DNA from: Apiospora phragmitis
Lineage: Eukaryota > Ascomycota > Sordariomycetes > Amphisphaeriales > Apiosporaceae
NCBI GenBank assembly: GCA_038363925.1
Contig: JAQQWL010000011.1
Location: forward strand, 6,386,001 to 6,450,000
Direction: 5' to 3'
Length of the DNA: 64,000 bases
Every line of letters begins with the position of its first letter. The stretch's first letter is position 1. The translations under genes were made by a program, and so were the position numbers. Shown one piece after another: positions 26,604 to 39,953 of the stretch. The notes below the pieces were generated by a model. It made no database searches. It saw only the letters and a list, made by a program, of their open reading frames with translations, and had not been told where the DNA came from.

Positions 26604-26647
26604 GCGCTGCGGCTGCGGCGGCTGCTGCTGCGGCGGCTGCTGCTGCT
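26604..26647. repeat. GCTGCG-type triplet repeat
   Basis: Imperfect CTG/CGG trinucleotide tract, similar in composition to the one at 20696-20743. Confidence 0.8.
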
Positions 26648-29600
26648 TTGATCGGCGTAACGGGGGCTAGCTATTCTACCTGCCCTCTTAAACCCACGAC
26701 TATCTGGTTCTGGCTGTGAAACCTTGTGCAACTGCTCGGAGCATACCCTGAACTTTGCACCCTCTGTGAGTTCAGGCCAACAGGTTCGCGGGTTCTCCCA
26801 ACGTTGATCGGCTTTGGGACGGCACTGTCAAGAAAGCCAGCCTGGTGATTTGCAATGCATGGTGGCCCCCTGCTTGAACATTAGTACACACACTCCCAAG
26901 TAACGAATCGGGGTCACGATGGGGGCTGACTTCTTACATATGCATGTAGGTGATCCGACCCAATCTCTCTGCTCCAGGGGGGGTACCACTCTTGGTGGCA
27001 GCAGCTTGGAGTCGCAGAAGACAGACGGCACTACCAGAACCCCTGATCAAGAACTCATCTGTACATAGCGCGGGTATCTTTACTTTCTTTGATGGATATA
27101 GCGCTGGTACGACGTAGGGGTAGCAATGCCGCTGCGCTTTGGTTGTGATGTGCGTAGATAGCGCGCAAAGCTCTCACTAGCTAACTGGGCAATAAACGCC
27201 TCGTTTGAGCAACAGGCATGAACCCTGAGGTTGGGGGTCAGCTTTCTACCTCTCTACCAGGGGCATCGATCCGGAAAGGGGATAGGAAGCCAGCCGGTCC
27301 CCTGAAGTACGACACTGGTCAATGGCACACGTCGTCGAAAGAAATCAAACTTGACAAGACAGAGGACCCGTCAAAAGATCTTTCCCCCACCAGAAATCAT
27401 ACAGAAAAGAGAAAAGCCCCCGATCCATCCCCGGCAGTGACTAGGGCTAAACACGATCGCGCATGTCCCTGTCGACGTTCCCTTTCCTCCTGAGTGAAAC
27501 ACGATGAGGTGAAGAATGAAGGAAGATTTGAGTAGATCTCACCGTAGAGTCTAGACTCTGGGTATAGACAGCCCCATCGACCGACTTTCTTCGGCCGTGA
27601 CCCCCCCTCATGCGTCTTGAAACGGATATGTGCTAGCTATGGCGGGATTGCGCAGCTTACAGCCACACCTAGGTGCAGCAGGACCCCATGTCGGCGTTGC
27701 AACATCAACCCAGTCTATTTTTCTTCTTCCTGCAGCAGCAGCTGCCGCCCCCCAACGTGACTATAACGGTTGAGTATGTGTATGTACTCTGATTTGTGAT
27801 AGGAATGAATGGATACACTTCAAAATGCCAGGCCCTGGCTCGGGACGGAGAGGCAGGGTTCGGATGTGGAGAGCGTAGTGTGGGATACTGTACGGAGTAC
27901 ATACCTCATGTAGATGTTTTTTTCCTCTACTTCTCCATTGTTCAGTCCAGGATGGTGCCTGTATGAGCTTGACTGGCATCAGCATTGGCCCAAATACGGA
28001 TCTGTATGTAATTGATAGCAGTTTCTCTCTTAGTAATAGGTTACCTCGGCTGCTCGGATGATGGCCTTCGGTGTCATGGTGTCATGCCTTTTCACTCTAC
28101 CTAGCCCTTCCCGTCGACAGTGGCAGATGCTGGTGTACTGTAGGCGTTTACATAATTGTATATACTATTATGGATGCAGTTTGCTGGCAGCTAACAGTAG
28201 TGTATCGGCGGTATCCTCGGTGACGTCAACCCCTGCTCACCCTAGGGCCGCGGTCTAGAAGGAGGCGAATCACCAACCCCGGCCGTTGGATCCATTCCAT
28301 TCGAAGTCCAAGTCCCGGTCGGACTGGCAGCCTGCCGAGCATGGAGGTCTGTGTTTTCGGCATAGTCGTGGATTTGGGAGGAAAAGACGGAAGGGAAGGG
28401 GTGGTCGACATGGAGAGAGCAAACACAGCCCTGCTCGTTCGTTCGGGACTGATTCCCCGTCTGGCAGTCTGGGTCGTGTCAAGTGTCGGGGATGGACCCC
28501 GGCGAAGCAACGGACAACCTTGTCATGAATACAGTAGCATCGATTAAAATTCTCCGAGAATGACAGGTAAGAGAGATCGCGCACTTTTTCGTATTTCTTC
28601 TTTAATTGGCCTACACCTACACCCCCGTCGTACACTACCCATACCTTCTTAAGTACTGACTTGACCTAGTCGTCCAGCGTCTGCTTCACGCACTCCACTC
28701 AGTCCACTTGCACTGGGCTGGTCCGACTTTGGGCGGTCATTGGTCGATGTAGCGTGGGATGCAATTTGTACGCAACGTACTACCGTATAGCGCATGCGTC
28801 ACCAACGGTGTGCCGGCAGGACATGAACAATTGGCAAGGGGTCGAGTCAATGATCGACATCCGTGAAAATCGTGCGGACCGTTGGATGCCACCCACTAAT
28901 TCAATCAATTTTATGCGTACATACAGTATCATCTGATGGAGTGAAGGAAGAAAAGTGACAGCGAGGCCAACCACCAAACCACCAACCAACTGCTCCCCAT
29001 ATCACTTGCGCACTGAAACCCACTAAACGTAGGTACGCCGAGAGAGAGCCCTTCGACGCTTACTGTGCTGTATCCAAGTTCCAGCCGGCTTTGCAGTAGT
29101 ATCTTCAAGTTGGTCTACGGTCATTCGAAACGGCAGTAGCAATATCAAGCGTACACGGGCCAGCGGGAAGGCCAAGAGAGCAAGCAAACGCGGCAGTCTG
29201 CGTCGCTTGAGTCTCTGCACATGATACATACCTTATCGTGATATGCACCTCGCTATCGGTTCGCATCGGTCCAATATCATATACCTAGGTATATATCTTG
29301 ATAGGAATATGTGTAGCCCTTTGACTACTGTCGATTGTATGAAGCAACCTTGGGAATGAGGTGAGATCAAGCCGTCATCGATATCTTATCAGATTATCAG
29401 ATGCTCGGCCTTCGGGCCAAAATCAGGCCGTCTTAGCATTTCAATCTGTCCGAGCCTATTAGGTAAGCAGCCCAAGCCGTTCAGGAGCTAGCTGTTGCCT
29501 AACAGAGTAAGCAAGTAGATGAGGTTGACAATGGCAACGACAGCAATTGAGACATATTCATGTGAATTTGAAGCTGACTATTCTCGATCTATTTTCTTCG

Positions 29601-29675
29601 CCCTCCCATGCGCTCGTCGGTCTCCAGGGTTGAGTATATCTTGCGGTCAAGCAACGTGCCGAGCCTTGCTTAGCA

Positions 29676-32600
29676 ATGCCTCCACCAATCGTAGTTGGTG
29701 ATGACACCCCTAATTCTAATGAGCAAACAACGGAGGCTCTGGCCTGTGTCACTTGCCGTTCCCGCAAGCTCAAGTGCAACCGAGTAAAGCCGGCCTGCTC
29801 TCGCTGTGTGCGGGTGAAAGGGGAATGTGTCTATCCCGAATCGAGGAGGAAGCCTGCCTTTAAGCGCCGAAATGTGAAGGAGCTAGAGGCTCGTTTGGGT
29901 AGGTAGAATGACCCACGGAGCCCGAAACCCCCTGAATCAGGGTGTGTGTTGCTCAAGCCCATCTGACAATATATACCATATATACAGCCCAGGTGGAGAT
30001 TCTCCTCAAGGATGTTGGAAGTGAAAAGACGTCGACCTCAGAGAGAAGAGAAGCTCGACGAAACCAACGTTGAGTTCGACTTCCCTGAAGCATCACAGCC
30101 ACAGTCCGACGATGTCTTCTTTCAGGGTATGGACTATAATGCCCCCACTGCTTCTACATCAGGAGATGCAGCCAATATGTACTCTTTCAACTTCTCTACG
30201 GATCCCTCTGGCGGATTCGGCACTACTAGCGACTTCTTCGGTGGTGAACTGCTCGGCCTAGGCATTTCTGAGCCAACTCCCCCGTTCGAGGTCATGGAAG
30301 AGCTGTGAGTGACACTCCATGTTTGGCACCAAGGTGACTGCGTCCAACTCATCCGTCCGTAGGCACCAGACCTTCTTTCAGCGTCAGTCTGAGACCATAC
30401 CCATTCTCAATCAAGAGCGGTACTTGCAAGAGTTCTACTCGCCACCTCATATGAAGCCACCCATGTGTTTGCAGTACGCCATCTGGGCCATCGCCGCCAT
30501 CGAGAATGAGAAGTACTCTGCTTCGCGCGAGGTCTTTTACCAACGTGCAAGACAGTATGCCGAGGCAGATGAGATGAAGGTCAGTCATATCAACCATCTC
30601 AATGCTAAGTGCTTTATACTGAATATCATATTAGGGGCAAGGCGAGCATTTCCTCACAGTGAGACATGCTCAGGCATGGGCTTGCATTACAGTTTGTGAG
30701 GCAAAGACGATGATGTTCACGAGAGCAGCCATGAGCATTGCTCGTGCAGTGCGACTTGCTGAGATGATGGGACTGCAGCGGCTTGACTGTGCGCCTGGCG
30801 AAATGCCACCAGCAAGTGAGTGTTGCCACGTACAAGCCCATCCTTCTCAAGCACCATGGGGTACAGCATTTGGATGGATTGCACAAGAACCCAAAAACTT
30901 CCCAGCCTCGAAGATTACTGTAACTGATCATGGATAACCAATCTGCTCGTAACAGTCCTTCCACCAAGGGATTGGTTAGACCTGGAAGAGAGAAGACGCA
31001 CCTTCTGGGGAATCTTCTGTCTTGATAGCCACTGCAGTATATCGACCGGATGGCCTACCTTCATAGACCCGAACGAAGTAAGCTCCGCAGACTGATGTTG
31101 CTGTCTTCGAGACTAACGCAGAATATACAGGTAACTACCCATCTTCCATGTTCCGAAGCAGCGTTCCGTAACAGGGAGGAGGTGAAATCCTGCACACTCA
31201 ACGAAGCTCTCAAGGGGTACCCGTACAGTAGCTTCGCTAGTTCGGTGGTCATTTGCCACTTCTTCAACGAGATCCTGAAGCACGTCCACCGGCCGAGGCT
31301 GGACGACTTCCCGGAAAACTACGAATTCGGAAGGTACTGGACAAGGCATCGCGAGCTTGACAGCACGCTTTCAAGCGCGTTCATGTTTCTCCCTGAGGGG
31401 TTCCGGCTTCCCGACAACTTCCATGATCGTACAGCCGTCCACACAAACCTCAATCTTCATGCATCCATCATCTGCTTGCATCACGCGGCCATCGATAAGA
31501 TTGATAAACACAAGCTGCCAAATCACCTCAAGAAGGCCAGTCAGACACGACTACTCACGGCAGCCCAAGAGATTGTTAACATTATGAAGACGATCAACGC
31601 TACCAAATCGCACCCGGTAGGTGTACCCGCTAGCTGAGTCCAGATAGTCTCCCTTAGCTTTAGTCGCTAACGTCGAACCAGAAAACACCCCTTGCCGCTC
31701 TGTCTTTGTATTCTGCAGCATCCGTATACATATATCACTGCAAAGAGACCGGGGCGTCCGGAACTATCGACAACCTCGATTATATCGTCTCGACTATGTC
31801 CGAACTGTCTCAGGATCATTTCATCACCCGTGCGTTCCTTAAGCAGGTGATAGCAGATATCGAATACAACGACCTTAAGAGCCATGTGAATATGCCAAAG
31901 GTAGATTACTTGCCATCCCATTTTGCAAACGGAAATTGCAACATCCCCTTGCTGGTTCGTTCTTCAATCTCCCGACACCATGAGACGCCGCCGGTGCCTG
32001 GACAATTACCGCCCAGAAAGCCTTCTGCGGAGATGAACGGCAATGCCGGCCTAGCGGGCGATTGCGGTGTTGCTTGTCTCAGTGGAGGTGTCAGGGACAC
32101 CGTACGCGAGACTGTCCGGTCAAGCCCGGGCGACCACGCGAGCAACAAGCGTAAACGCCAAGCTGTCGACAGATCACCGGCTGAGGGCACATCGGACTTG
32201 GACGACGGCAGCCCTCTCTGGGCCCAGGGCGGGTCGTTCGGATACTCCGACTCCTTCTCGTCGGACTCGACGCCGCCTGACTCTAATCTGAGCAGTGTTG
32301 CTACTGACAGCTGCCGACCTCAGCACCTTAATCTCGAAACCCCTAGCATACGGGGCAACGGCCCAAACTCATGTGCCCAGTCATTTTTTCCGATGCCGTC
32401 ACTTCCGCACCGGACGAATACGCCAACTGTGGCAGGCTCTGCGCACACAGCACCCCCTCCTCCGGAACGAACAGTGGCGGCATAACCCTGGGCCCTACGG
32501 TCATCGGGAGCCGCCGGATGCCGAATACACTCAGCTCGGCCGGACCTGAACACGGGTCGACTCTGGCAGGGGGCATGCCAACGTGGGAGATGGCAGGTCA

Positions 32601-32733
32601 TTGCATGTACTCGCAGTTACAGACCGGGATGACCCCTAGCGGCACGACGACGGATATGGACTCGTGGAACTTCTTGGGGATGACGGACCAAATCGACTGG
32701 GGCTCGGGGACTGGCGCGAAGGCCACAGACTAG
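29676..32733 (+). CDS. Zn(II)2Cys6 transcription factor with fungal-specific regulatory domain
   Basis: Seven exons: 29676-29898, 29988-30304, 30363-30579, 30635-30815, 30956-31077, 31131-31616, 31682-32733 (about 865 codons). Residues 24-51 form the binuclear zinc cluster C-x2-C-x6-C-x6-C-x2-C-x6-C (CVTCRSRKLKC...CSRC), followed by a basic linker and a KELEARLAQVE coiled start. Exons 3-7 carry the middle homology region of fungal_trans proteins, with YAIWAIAA, RAVRLAEMMGLQRLD and RRRTFWGIFCLD, the usual landmarks. The C-terminus is Ser/Pro-rich with a basic KRKR stretch and ends in an acidic/aromatic patch (DSWNFLGMTDQIDW) that could be an activation domain. Two frame breaks are needed: an extra base between about 30020 and 30060, and a lost base near the C-run at 32450. 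No biosynthetic gene cluster lies beside it, so the regulon is unknown. Confidence 0.85.
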
Positions 32734-33848
32734 ATATAAGAGGGGTGCCCGGCTTCACTGTGATTTATATATACATGAGCGTGGCGTTTCAGAGGGGAAA
32801 AGCATGGTGGGAAGTCGACGAAGAGAAGCCGGTCACTCTCAAGAAGGGAACCTTGGTTCATGACTTGTGTTATATACGTAGACCGCTCATGGATGGCCGG
32901 GTCAGGAGTTCGTCGGGTTAAGTGATGCTTGCCTACCTCTCGTCTCTTCGGGGCAAGGAGATATAACGCTTCTCAGCTGCAACGATACATAGAATGGAGG
33001 AGCATCAGCTCTATCATGTTACATCCATCCCATCCAGTTTGTGGCAAATCCGTCCAATAACGCGGCGGTCCATGCGGTTCCGGTAGAACCACCCTCACAG
33101 GAGCCATCTACTAGCAGGATGGGGAAGATAGCAGCAAGTACACATGGCTGACGAACCCTGTCTCTCTCGTATTACGCCATCATTTCATTCACCATTACAG
33201 ACCGTCCAAGCCATTCACCGTCCTGAACAATCAACATACACAGGATACGTAAGCAGATAAGAGCAATTGCGCACGAATGATGCGATCTCCATTATGTATT
33301 ACGAATTAATCGTGATTAAACGAGCCCGCGTAAGGAGTGTGTGCTGGAGTTCCAGCACTTCGTTGCGTAGTATAGCGTCAGGTTCCAGATGATGGATGAA
33401 TCCAACCTCAAAGACACGAGTAATCACGCTTTTCGAACTCCCAAAGGCAACGATGACAGAGAGATGCCACAGTTCGGTGCTTCTGGGCAGCCCCCAAGCT
33501 GTCGAACGATGGTCAGATGCCGCCACAGCCTGCGCCCTGCATAATTCGCTGTGCAATGCCAAACCGAACCAGTATCACGGTTACAATTTGCTGTCGCATT
33601 TGCCCGTAGTGACATATCGACCTGGTTCCGTAGACTCAAGATAAAAACCGTCCGAGTCCCGGCGGTTGGCCTTGCCCATGATGAATAGCAAGGTCCCAGT
33701 GTGTCGCAGTGCCCGTTGAGAGAGCAGCAATTCCAATGCAAACTCCACCAGGTATGCAGTCGGATGGCGCAAATATCGCGCCCCATAAGGACAATACCAG
33801 TATTACACAGCTCTCCGTAATTATGAGTTACGCGTAAAAAGCAAACTT
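32734..33848. other. Convergent intergenic region
   Basis: Lies between two convergent genes; no gene supported. It presumably holds both 3' UTRs. Confidence 0.5.
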
Positions 33849-35775
33849 TTAATTTGACTTGCCGGATTTCGCATCTGCCGAGCCTTCGTGTGCCTCGATG
33901 AGGTCTTCCATCATAAGCCGCTCGCTGAAACTTTTCGGCGTGCCGCTGAGTTGTCCACGAATCGGTCGATAGCTAGATGACTCGTCTAGGCCGCTGCGCC
34001 CGTCGACACTCCCAACAAAGGAGTGCATGTTCCCCAGCTCCGACGCCCTGCGAATCACTTCGCTGTCTTTGACGCTAGACATGCTGAACGGGCGCCCTCT
34101 AAAAGAACCTATCGAGGCTGCCGAGGTTCGAGATGGCGTTGAAGCTTGCGGCGTGGGGATGGAGCTTGGTTTCCTGTATGGAAACTGCAGGAGACGTTGC
34201 GAACAGACTGACTGGCGATTTGTCAGTCCCAGGTTCTTCCACTGAATGCTCTTCCTGTCCATTGACTTCCTCCTCCTCCTCCTCCTCCTCCTCCTCGTCG
34301 ATGTACTTCTCCGGCTCCTTCACATTCCCGTTCCGTTTCGAGCTTGACGTCGGTTCAGTCTCGTCGGAGTCCCAGTCAAACATCTCTTCTTCCTCCGCTT
34401 GACCATCGCCATTTCTGTGTAATACTAGTGGCTCACTTGCCGCACTATCCTTCAATGTTATGGTTGGGTTTGGTGTCCTCGAGACAGTCTCTGAAAGTGG
34501 AGATGACTCAAGTGGAGAGAACTTCTTCCTCCCCTTAAATGAGCTCAATGCAGGCATCGCGAGTAAATCGTCGTCTTCTTCTTCGTCGGCCTCCTCTTGC
34601 TCTACGCTCTTCTCCTGGGTTCCGTCACCCTTATCCCCTAACCTGGACGAATGCGATGTATAAGGTTGGTCCGCATGTCCGCCGGTTCCCACAGAGGTGG
34701 TGGCCTTATATTGCGACTTTGCGGGTCTTGGCTTTAGACCCCCCATGACCAGCATATCATCGTCATCGTCTGCATCCTGCGGATCACCAACCACGGCCCA
34801 TTGAGAAGTGTCTTCGTTCGACGTCCTCGCCAAAGCCTTCAGCCGATCCGTGCTGGAGACTTTCTTAGGCAAACTCGGAGGTGAGCTACCTAGAAGACTA
34901 ACGCTATCTTCATCTTCCTCAACAATGGTGCCCGAATTATGCGCCTCATTGCCGAGTTCCGGATTGCTCAGAGGCGACGGCAAGTGCTCCACGAAACGAG
35001 GTGACGTGGGCGGCGACATTGTGGGCAGAACCTCACCCCCTTCAACCTCAAACCGCACACGTCGAGGGCTTTGCGTCTTGGTGGTAGACGAGCTTGAGGA
35101 GCGGCGGAGGGCGCTCCTGCGGTTTCTCACGGAACTATCGTCAGATGTGTTCGAAGAAACAGTGTCCTGGGTAGGGCGCCGAGTTGGTGCAGGTCGAGTG
35201 TCAATCACTGCAGCCAATGTGGGAGGCGAATTCTGCTCGGCTTTGGTGGGCGATGGCGTCGCCGACTCCTGAGGTTGGGGGCTGTGCGACAGCACAGGCG
35301 GTGACGTGGGTGGTGACAGAGTGTCTCGGCTGTTTGTGTTCTCAGCACCCAGCAGAGTCAAATAGCTGGGCGTGAAGAGCCCATGGAACTCGCGTTCCCG
35401 TGCATGAGGGCTTCTAGGACTCTCATCGGGAGCCGGGGTGCCAGACGTATGCGGTAGAATTGGTGGCGGCGAGCCTTTGTTGCGTTTCGAACGATCGGCG
35501 GTGGCCGCGGTCTTGGAGTCGTGAATGCGGCAAGTGGTATTGTTTTTGATGGGATTGGCCTGGTCAAAGGCAGGGCTAATGGCCGGGTAGTTGTGAAGGG
35601 AGTCTCTTATGGCATGCTCGACCTGGACCGAGACATGGTCTGTCGCATTCTCCAACAGGGTGCGGGAGTACCTTTGGAATTCGGTGGCCATTTCCTGGCG
35701 ATGATCCTGGACCTTTTGCTCGAGGTCGCCGAGCTTTTGGAGAAGGTCAGAGGCGAGGGTGGTGGCATCGTCCAT
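33849..35775 (-). CDS. Acidic disordered protein with N-terminal coiled coil and RVxF-like motif
   Basis: One exon of about 641 codons once a single extra A (AAA run, 34170-34172 on +) is removed. I chose ATG at 35773-35775 because translation then starts MDDATTLASDLLQKLGDLEQ. Residues 1-60 look like an amphipathic helix or coiled coil. The rest is Ser/Pro/Glu-rich and probably disordered, with a poly-Glu run coded by the CTC repeat at 34268-34296. A motif SPRRVRFEVEG fits the RVxF docking consensus for protein phosphatase 1. The C-terminal SFSERLMMEDLIEAHEG segment may be a short helix. No known enzyme domain is visible; orthologs in other fungi are probably listed as hypothetical. Function unknown; PP1 binding is inference. 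Confidence 0.75.
34268..34296. repeat. CTC triplet repeat coding poly-Glu
   Basis: Tandem TCC/CTC triplets that encode the glutamate run of the minus-strand gene at 33849-35775. Confidence 0.9.
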
Positions 35776-38058
35776 TGTCAATCCTTCTCTTTTTGTCCTG
35801 GGATTCTCTGGGTTGTTGGTTATATGTACGGCCAGTCCTTATTACGGGCGACCTTTGCTAGGTGGCGCACACACGCACACACACACTCACAGCAACAACA
35901 GGAGCTAGTGGGGGTTTGCCTTTACCCTATAAAAGTCGAAAACAGACGGCAGTGGACAAAGGAGCCAAAAACCCATCCAGCATCACGGCGAATAACGTTG
36001 GGGCAGTTTCTGATGCATGCACAACACACACTCACGCACACACGACTTTGACGTCTAGACCTCGCGCAAAAGAATTGGAGAAAATGTGGGTGTGGATAGG
36101 ATTGATTAGGTTGTGGTTGTCCGTGGTGGTTGTGTGGTGTGTGGCCTGTTGTGCCATGCGGGATCGGAGCGGGGAGGCCTGGGTCTTGGTGGTACCAGGT
36201 GACAAGGTAATCAGACGCAGAGAAAAACAGGTGCGGCGTATGATCACGATGGGCGATGCCGCGATGGCCTTGGCTTAGTTTGCTGGGCTGCTGGGCTGCC
36301 GGGCCCTTGCTAGGATGTACCCTTGCGGCTATCGCTCTCGAGTGGCTCGACCAGGCGTCTGGTGAAGGCGCCTATGTCGTACAGTAGCATTGGGGCCAGG
36401 ATGCCGACCGGGATCATCGAAGCTTGTGCGGCCTTCCAGAACCCAATCTCCTACTCCGGACAGCCTCTAGAACTACAGTGTTGAAAAGTGGTGTGGTAAG
36501 AAATAAACGAGACAGAAATATTCGATTGCTTGCTGATCTCTGCCCAGCCTGCCAGCCTGCCAGCTCGGCCCTGCCCAGGTGGATGTCTCGGGTACTTTGG
36601 TGGCAAAAGGCAAATGGTGGTGTGCTCAGATTAGGTACCCAGAGTGGATCAAGATAAGTCGGATATATTGATCCATCTTGCTTGCCGTACATCCACCCGT
36701 TCGGTACGGAGATAGACGAATGATGAAATGAGGTTGGTCTACAGATGAGGTCAGCCCGTGGTGTCAACTACATACATACGTACCTCAGCCTATACGACGA
36801 CGCATCATGCATTGCTGATCAGGGGCCGAGGAAGACGGGTTGCATCCATTCGATATCACGCCGGGTCTCCAACTAGAGCCAGGCGGTCCTTGGCTGACCA
36901 AATGGATAGTAAACACCAAACACATACTCAGGTGCCCCATGGTTCATCATCACCCAGTATTTACGTCAATAATCAGAAAGTAGCGACAACTCTATCGACA
37001 TTCGACCGCTACCCTAGATAGTAGTCCAGCCACTAGATGCACGCGTGTGTGGACATGTCTAACATGTCCAACATGTCAAACCAACGTGATCTTAACAATT
37101 GCTGACGCATGGGCGTGACATCTTTCTTTACAACAAGTCGTCACCAACGTCGTGGCCGCGCTCCAGCTCCCTCTCTCTCGTATCGAGTGTTATACATTAG
37201 ATGACCGGGTGTTTCCTACTAGATAGACACATGTATGTACCACTATGCATTCCTCATGAACTGTCAAGGATGTCTCCCCTAACCCTGCATACACCCCCCT
37301 TTTGGGGCGGCGTAATCGCCCAACGTCTACTAGTTCATTGCACATAGATCCGGCAGCTTATCTTGGAAAGATATCTGTACTGATAAAGCCTGCGCAGGCA
37401 TCTTCCATCTACCCAGTAACACAAATTCAAGCTAGGACGCGCTAGAGTGGGCGCACAAAGGGGCAACTGGTCGCATTGCCCTGATGAATTCTTATCAGCT
37501 ATCACTTTGACTTATCACTTCAATACTATATCTATCTCCTAATGCAGACCTCCGCGAAGTCGCCCAGGAAGCAAACCCTCTTTCCGTCTTGTTACATATC
37601 AGAGTTGTTTCTTGCCCCTTCTCTCACAACTTGGGGGTGCCCTTGAGGTCAGCACCTCCCTGCTTATGACGTTTTTGACTTGTTTCGTAATGGTTGTGCT
37701 GCGTAGAGATATGAGTTGGTGCGTGCCCCGTATGCCATCTTATAAGCCATCTCCAACCTCTCAATTAGACTCACTTTCAATGTTGAGAAAGAACACCGTC
37801 GAGCTTACTCCGTATATGGTAAACCATTTGCCAGGCAGTAGTTTCAGATTAAAAAGTGGCTCTATTACATGTTATTTATATGGATAGAACTACGTATTAT
37901 CTTGACACCTTGTTCTGCCCCTTTTCATAGGCGCAAAAAGTGCCACGACTATATCAGTAGACTGCTTGCCCAAGCGCTTAGCCCAAAGCGCAATAGGCTC
38001 GCTGGAACACGTCGAATATTATATACTTGACAACAGGAACATCATAGAACCTGGTTTC
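35776..38058. other. Intergenic region of about 2.3 kb
   Basis: No gene supported. Left end holds the upstream region of the minus-strand acidic protein, with CA-rich dinucleotide stretches at 35866-35886 and about 36020-36045; right end holds the 3' UTR of CBR1. Confidence 0.55.
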
Positions 38059-39146
38059 TTAAAAGGCAAAGACCTGGTCGGAGAGCTTGCTAACAGGGCG
38101 AGCCTTTTCAAAGCCGAGACTCTGGCTTGCCTTCTTCAAGCCGCTAACCATGGGCGGAGGACCGCAAATCAGCAGCTTGACATCCGGAGCAGACTTAGGC
38201 AGCCATTTCTGTAGTACGTCAGTATTTCATCTGTGCAAGCTTACGGCACTCATTCACTCACCTCAAGCATTTCAGCGGTAACGAAACCGACACCACCAGT
38301 CCAATCCGCAGGGGGCTTGTCCAGCACGTAGTGAACTCTGAAGCCGCTGTCCTCTTTGACTAGCAAGTCTAAGTCCTCCTTCAGGAGAATATCAGATTCC
38401 GTGACGTTCGCGTAGATCAAGTCGACTTGAGTCTTATCGCCAGCGGGTCGGCCTCGGATAATAGCTCGAATGACCTGAAGCATCGGAGTGATGCCGGTAC
38501 CTCCAGCGACCATGCCAAAGTGGCGGACCATGTTGGGAGTGTACACAAAGGCACCCTTGGGACCCCTCATGCGGATCGTCTGGCCAACAGCAAGCGAAGC
38601 CATGTACTTGGAGATGTTTCCGGTCGGGTAGGACTTGATCAAAAAGTCGACATGGCCAGGTGTTTCGTCGCCCGAGATGGGAGTGTAGGAACGGACAATC
38701 TCCTTGCTGCTGCCATCTTCCTGAGCAATGTGGGCTCCGATCGAGATGTGCTGGCCGATGGGCAGGCCGATGATCGAGTTGGGGGCGGGGAGTTTGAATC
38801 GGTAGCTGTTCTCAGTTAGAATCACCCGACAGTTTGCGAAGCGGTAGTACTGACATGGCGACGTTGTGGGATACGATCGTCTTTTCCTTCAGCTCGAATT
38901 CCTGGAAGACATCGGGCTTGAGGACCTTCTTTAGGCTGCGCCACAGTTAGCCAAGTTCGGGAGGTTGAGGTAGTGGCAGGAGCACATACGCTGGTCGATG
39001 AATTTCCATGCGCCCAGGGCAAGGGCCAGAAGAACAGCATACGGCACCCATTCTCTTTTGACAATGAAGGTACCGAACACGAGCAAACCTGCGGGGATGT
39101 AGATGCCATCGATGTTGCGGCGCGAGACCAACGATTCGTTGCTCAT
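38059..39146 (-). CDS. CBR1: NADH-cytochrome b5 reductase, membrane-anchored
   Basis: FAD enzyme passing electrons from NADH to cytochrome b5 for fatty-acid desaturation, sterol synthesis and related reactions; it sits on the ER or outer mitochondrial membrane. Exons on minus: 39146-38990, 38935-38855, 38805-38262, 38208-38059, about 310 codons. Residues about 13-52 carry the hydrophobic anchor ([15 protein letters not shown]... and [11 protein letters not shown]). FAD binding is shown by [12 protein letters not shown] binding by [12 protein letters not shown] and CGPPPM; the C-terminus [10 protein letters not shown] is the conserved ending. The second intron (38806-38854) has branch TCTAACTGA. 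At the first acceptor the frame works only if one G is restored (GCAG|GC, written as GCAG|C), giving [13 protein letters not shown]. It is divergent from the DUF3605 gene, so the two may share a promoter. Confidence 0.92.
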
Positions 39147-39953
39147 CTTGAAAAATCGGTGCCAATTGGGCGTGAGAGTTTTTCAAAGGAGGTAAAAAGG
39201 ACACAAGACCCCGAATGCAAGTCGGGACGAACTTGCGCAGTATATCGCACCAACAAGACTCACGACCCTGGATTCTAGGAGGATGGAGTACAATGGGACG
39301 GCCACGATGGAATTCCTCCACTCTCAATGTCAGGAAAAAAGGCCGAAATCCAATCTGTTGAGCCCAAGCAAAAGCAGCAAAGCTCCGATGTGGGGACCCG
39401 AGTGGACACCACTGGCCAGCCTGACAGCCACACCTGCCGTGCGGTGGGATGGAAGCTTTCTCGTGGCGGCCAAACCTATTGCCGAGACAGCAGAACCAAG
39501 GGCATTCACCAATGGGATAACATGTCAGATTAGAGTTTAGCATGGTTGAGGCCCTAACCCATCAATTAATTGACTGTAACAAGGTGATAGGGGCCTTTTG
39601 CTTTCTGGGCACACCCTGTTTGCCGGCTCTGGCCATTTATTCCCTAGAAGCTAGTAGGAGATCCGAAGTTGGGGGACTAGTCACTAGGTAGGGGTACGTG
39701 AACCCATAACAGGTCATCCCAACCGCTGGCTCACTAGGCCAGGCCCAACCCATCTCCAGCTCCCTAGACGAACTCTGGAGGAGGTTGCTAATGTGACACG
39801 GGAGTCTATCTGACAGCTACCTCTGCCGCTCTTTGTTCAAAACATATCCAGCTTTCGGATTTACCACGGGCCATTCATATCCCAGGGACCCCACCCCCAC
39901 TACCTGCCAAGACATATTCAGAGCTTGAGAGCGTGGAGTGGTCGGCCTGCGAT
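39147..39953. promoter_or_regulatory. Divergent intergenic region CBR1 / DUF3605 gene
   Basis: About 0.8 kb between two divergent starts, so it should contain both promoters. A perfect 12-bp palindrome TCAATTAATTGA lies at 39562-39573. No coding sequence is supported. Confidence 0.5.

Larger units (their letters stand above)
24036..29675. other. Gene-free region of about 5.6 kb
   Basis: No supported coding sequence. It holds the homeobox 3' UTR at its left end, a TTG repeat, a GC-rich triplet repeat and two poly-G runs, and the promoter of the Zn(II)2Cys6 gene at its right end. Open frames here look random. Confidence 0.65.

Noticed and set aside
34808..35272. Open frame opposite the acidic protein gene
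   Set aside because: Antisense shadow of the Ser/Glu-rich coding sequence.
29676..35775. Possible secondary-metabolite cluster around the Zn(II)2Cys6 factor
   Set aside because: No biosynthetic enzyme, transporter or tailoring gene lies beside it.
37966..38214. Plus-strand open frame over the CBR1 3' end
   Set aside because: It is the reverse complement of the last CBR1 exon.
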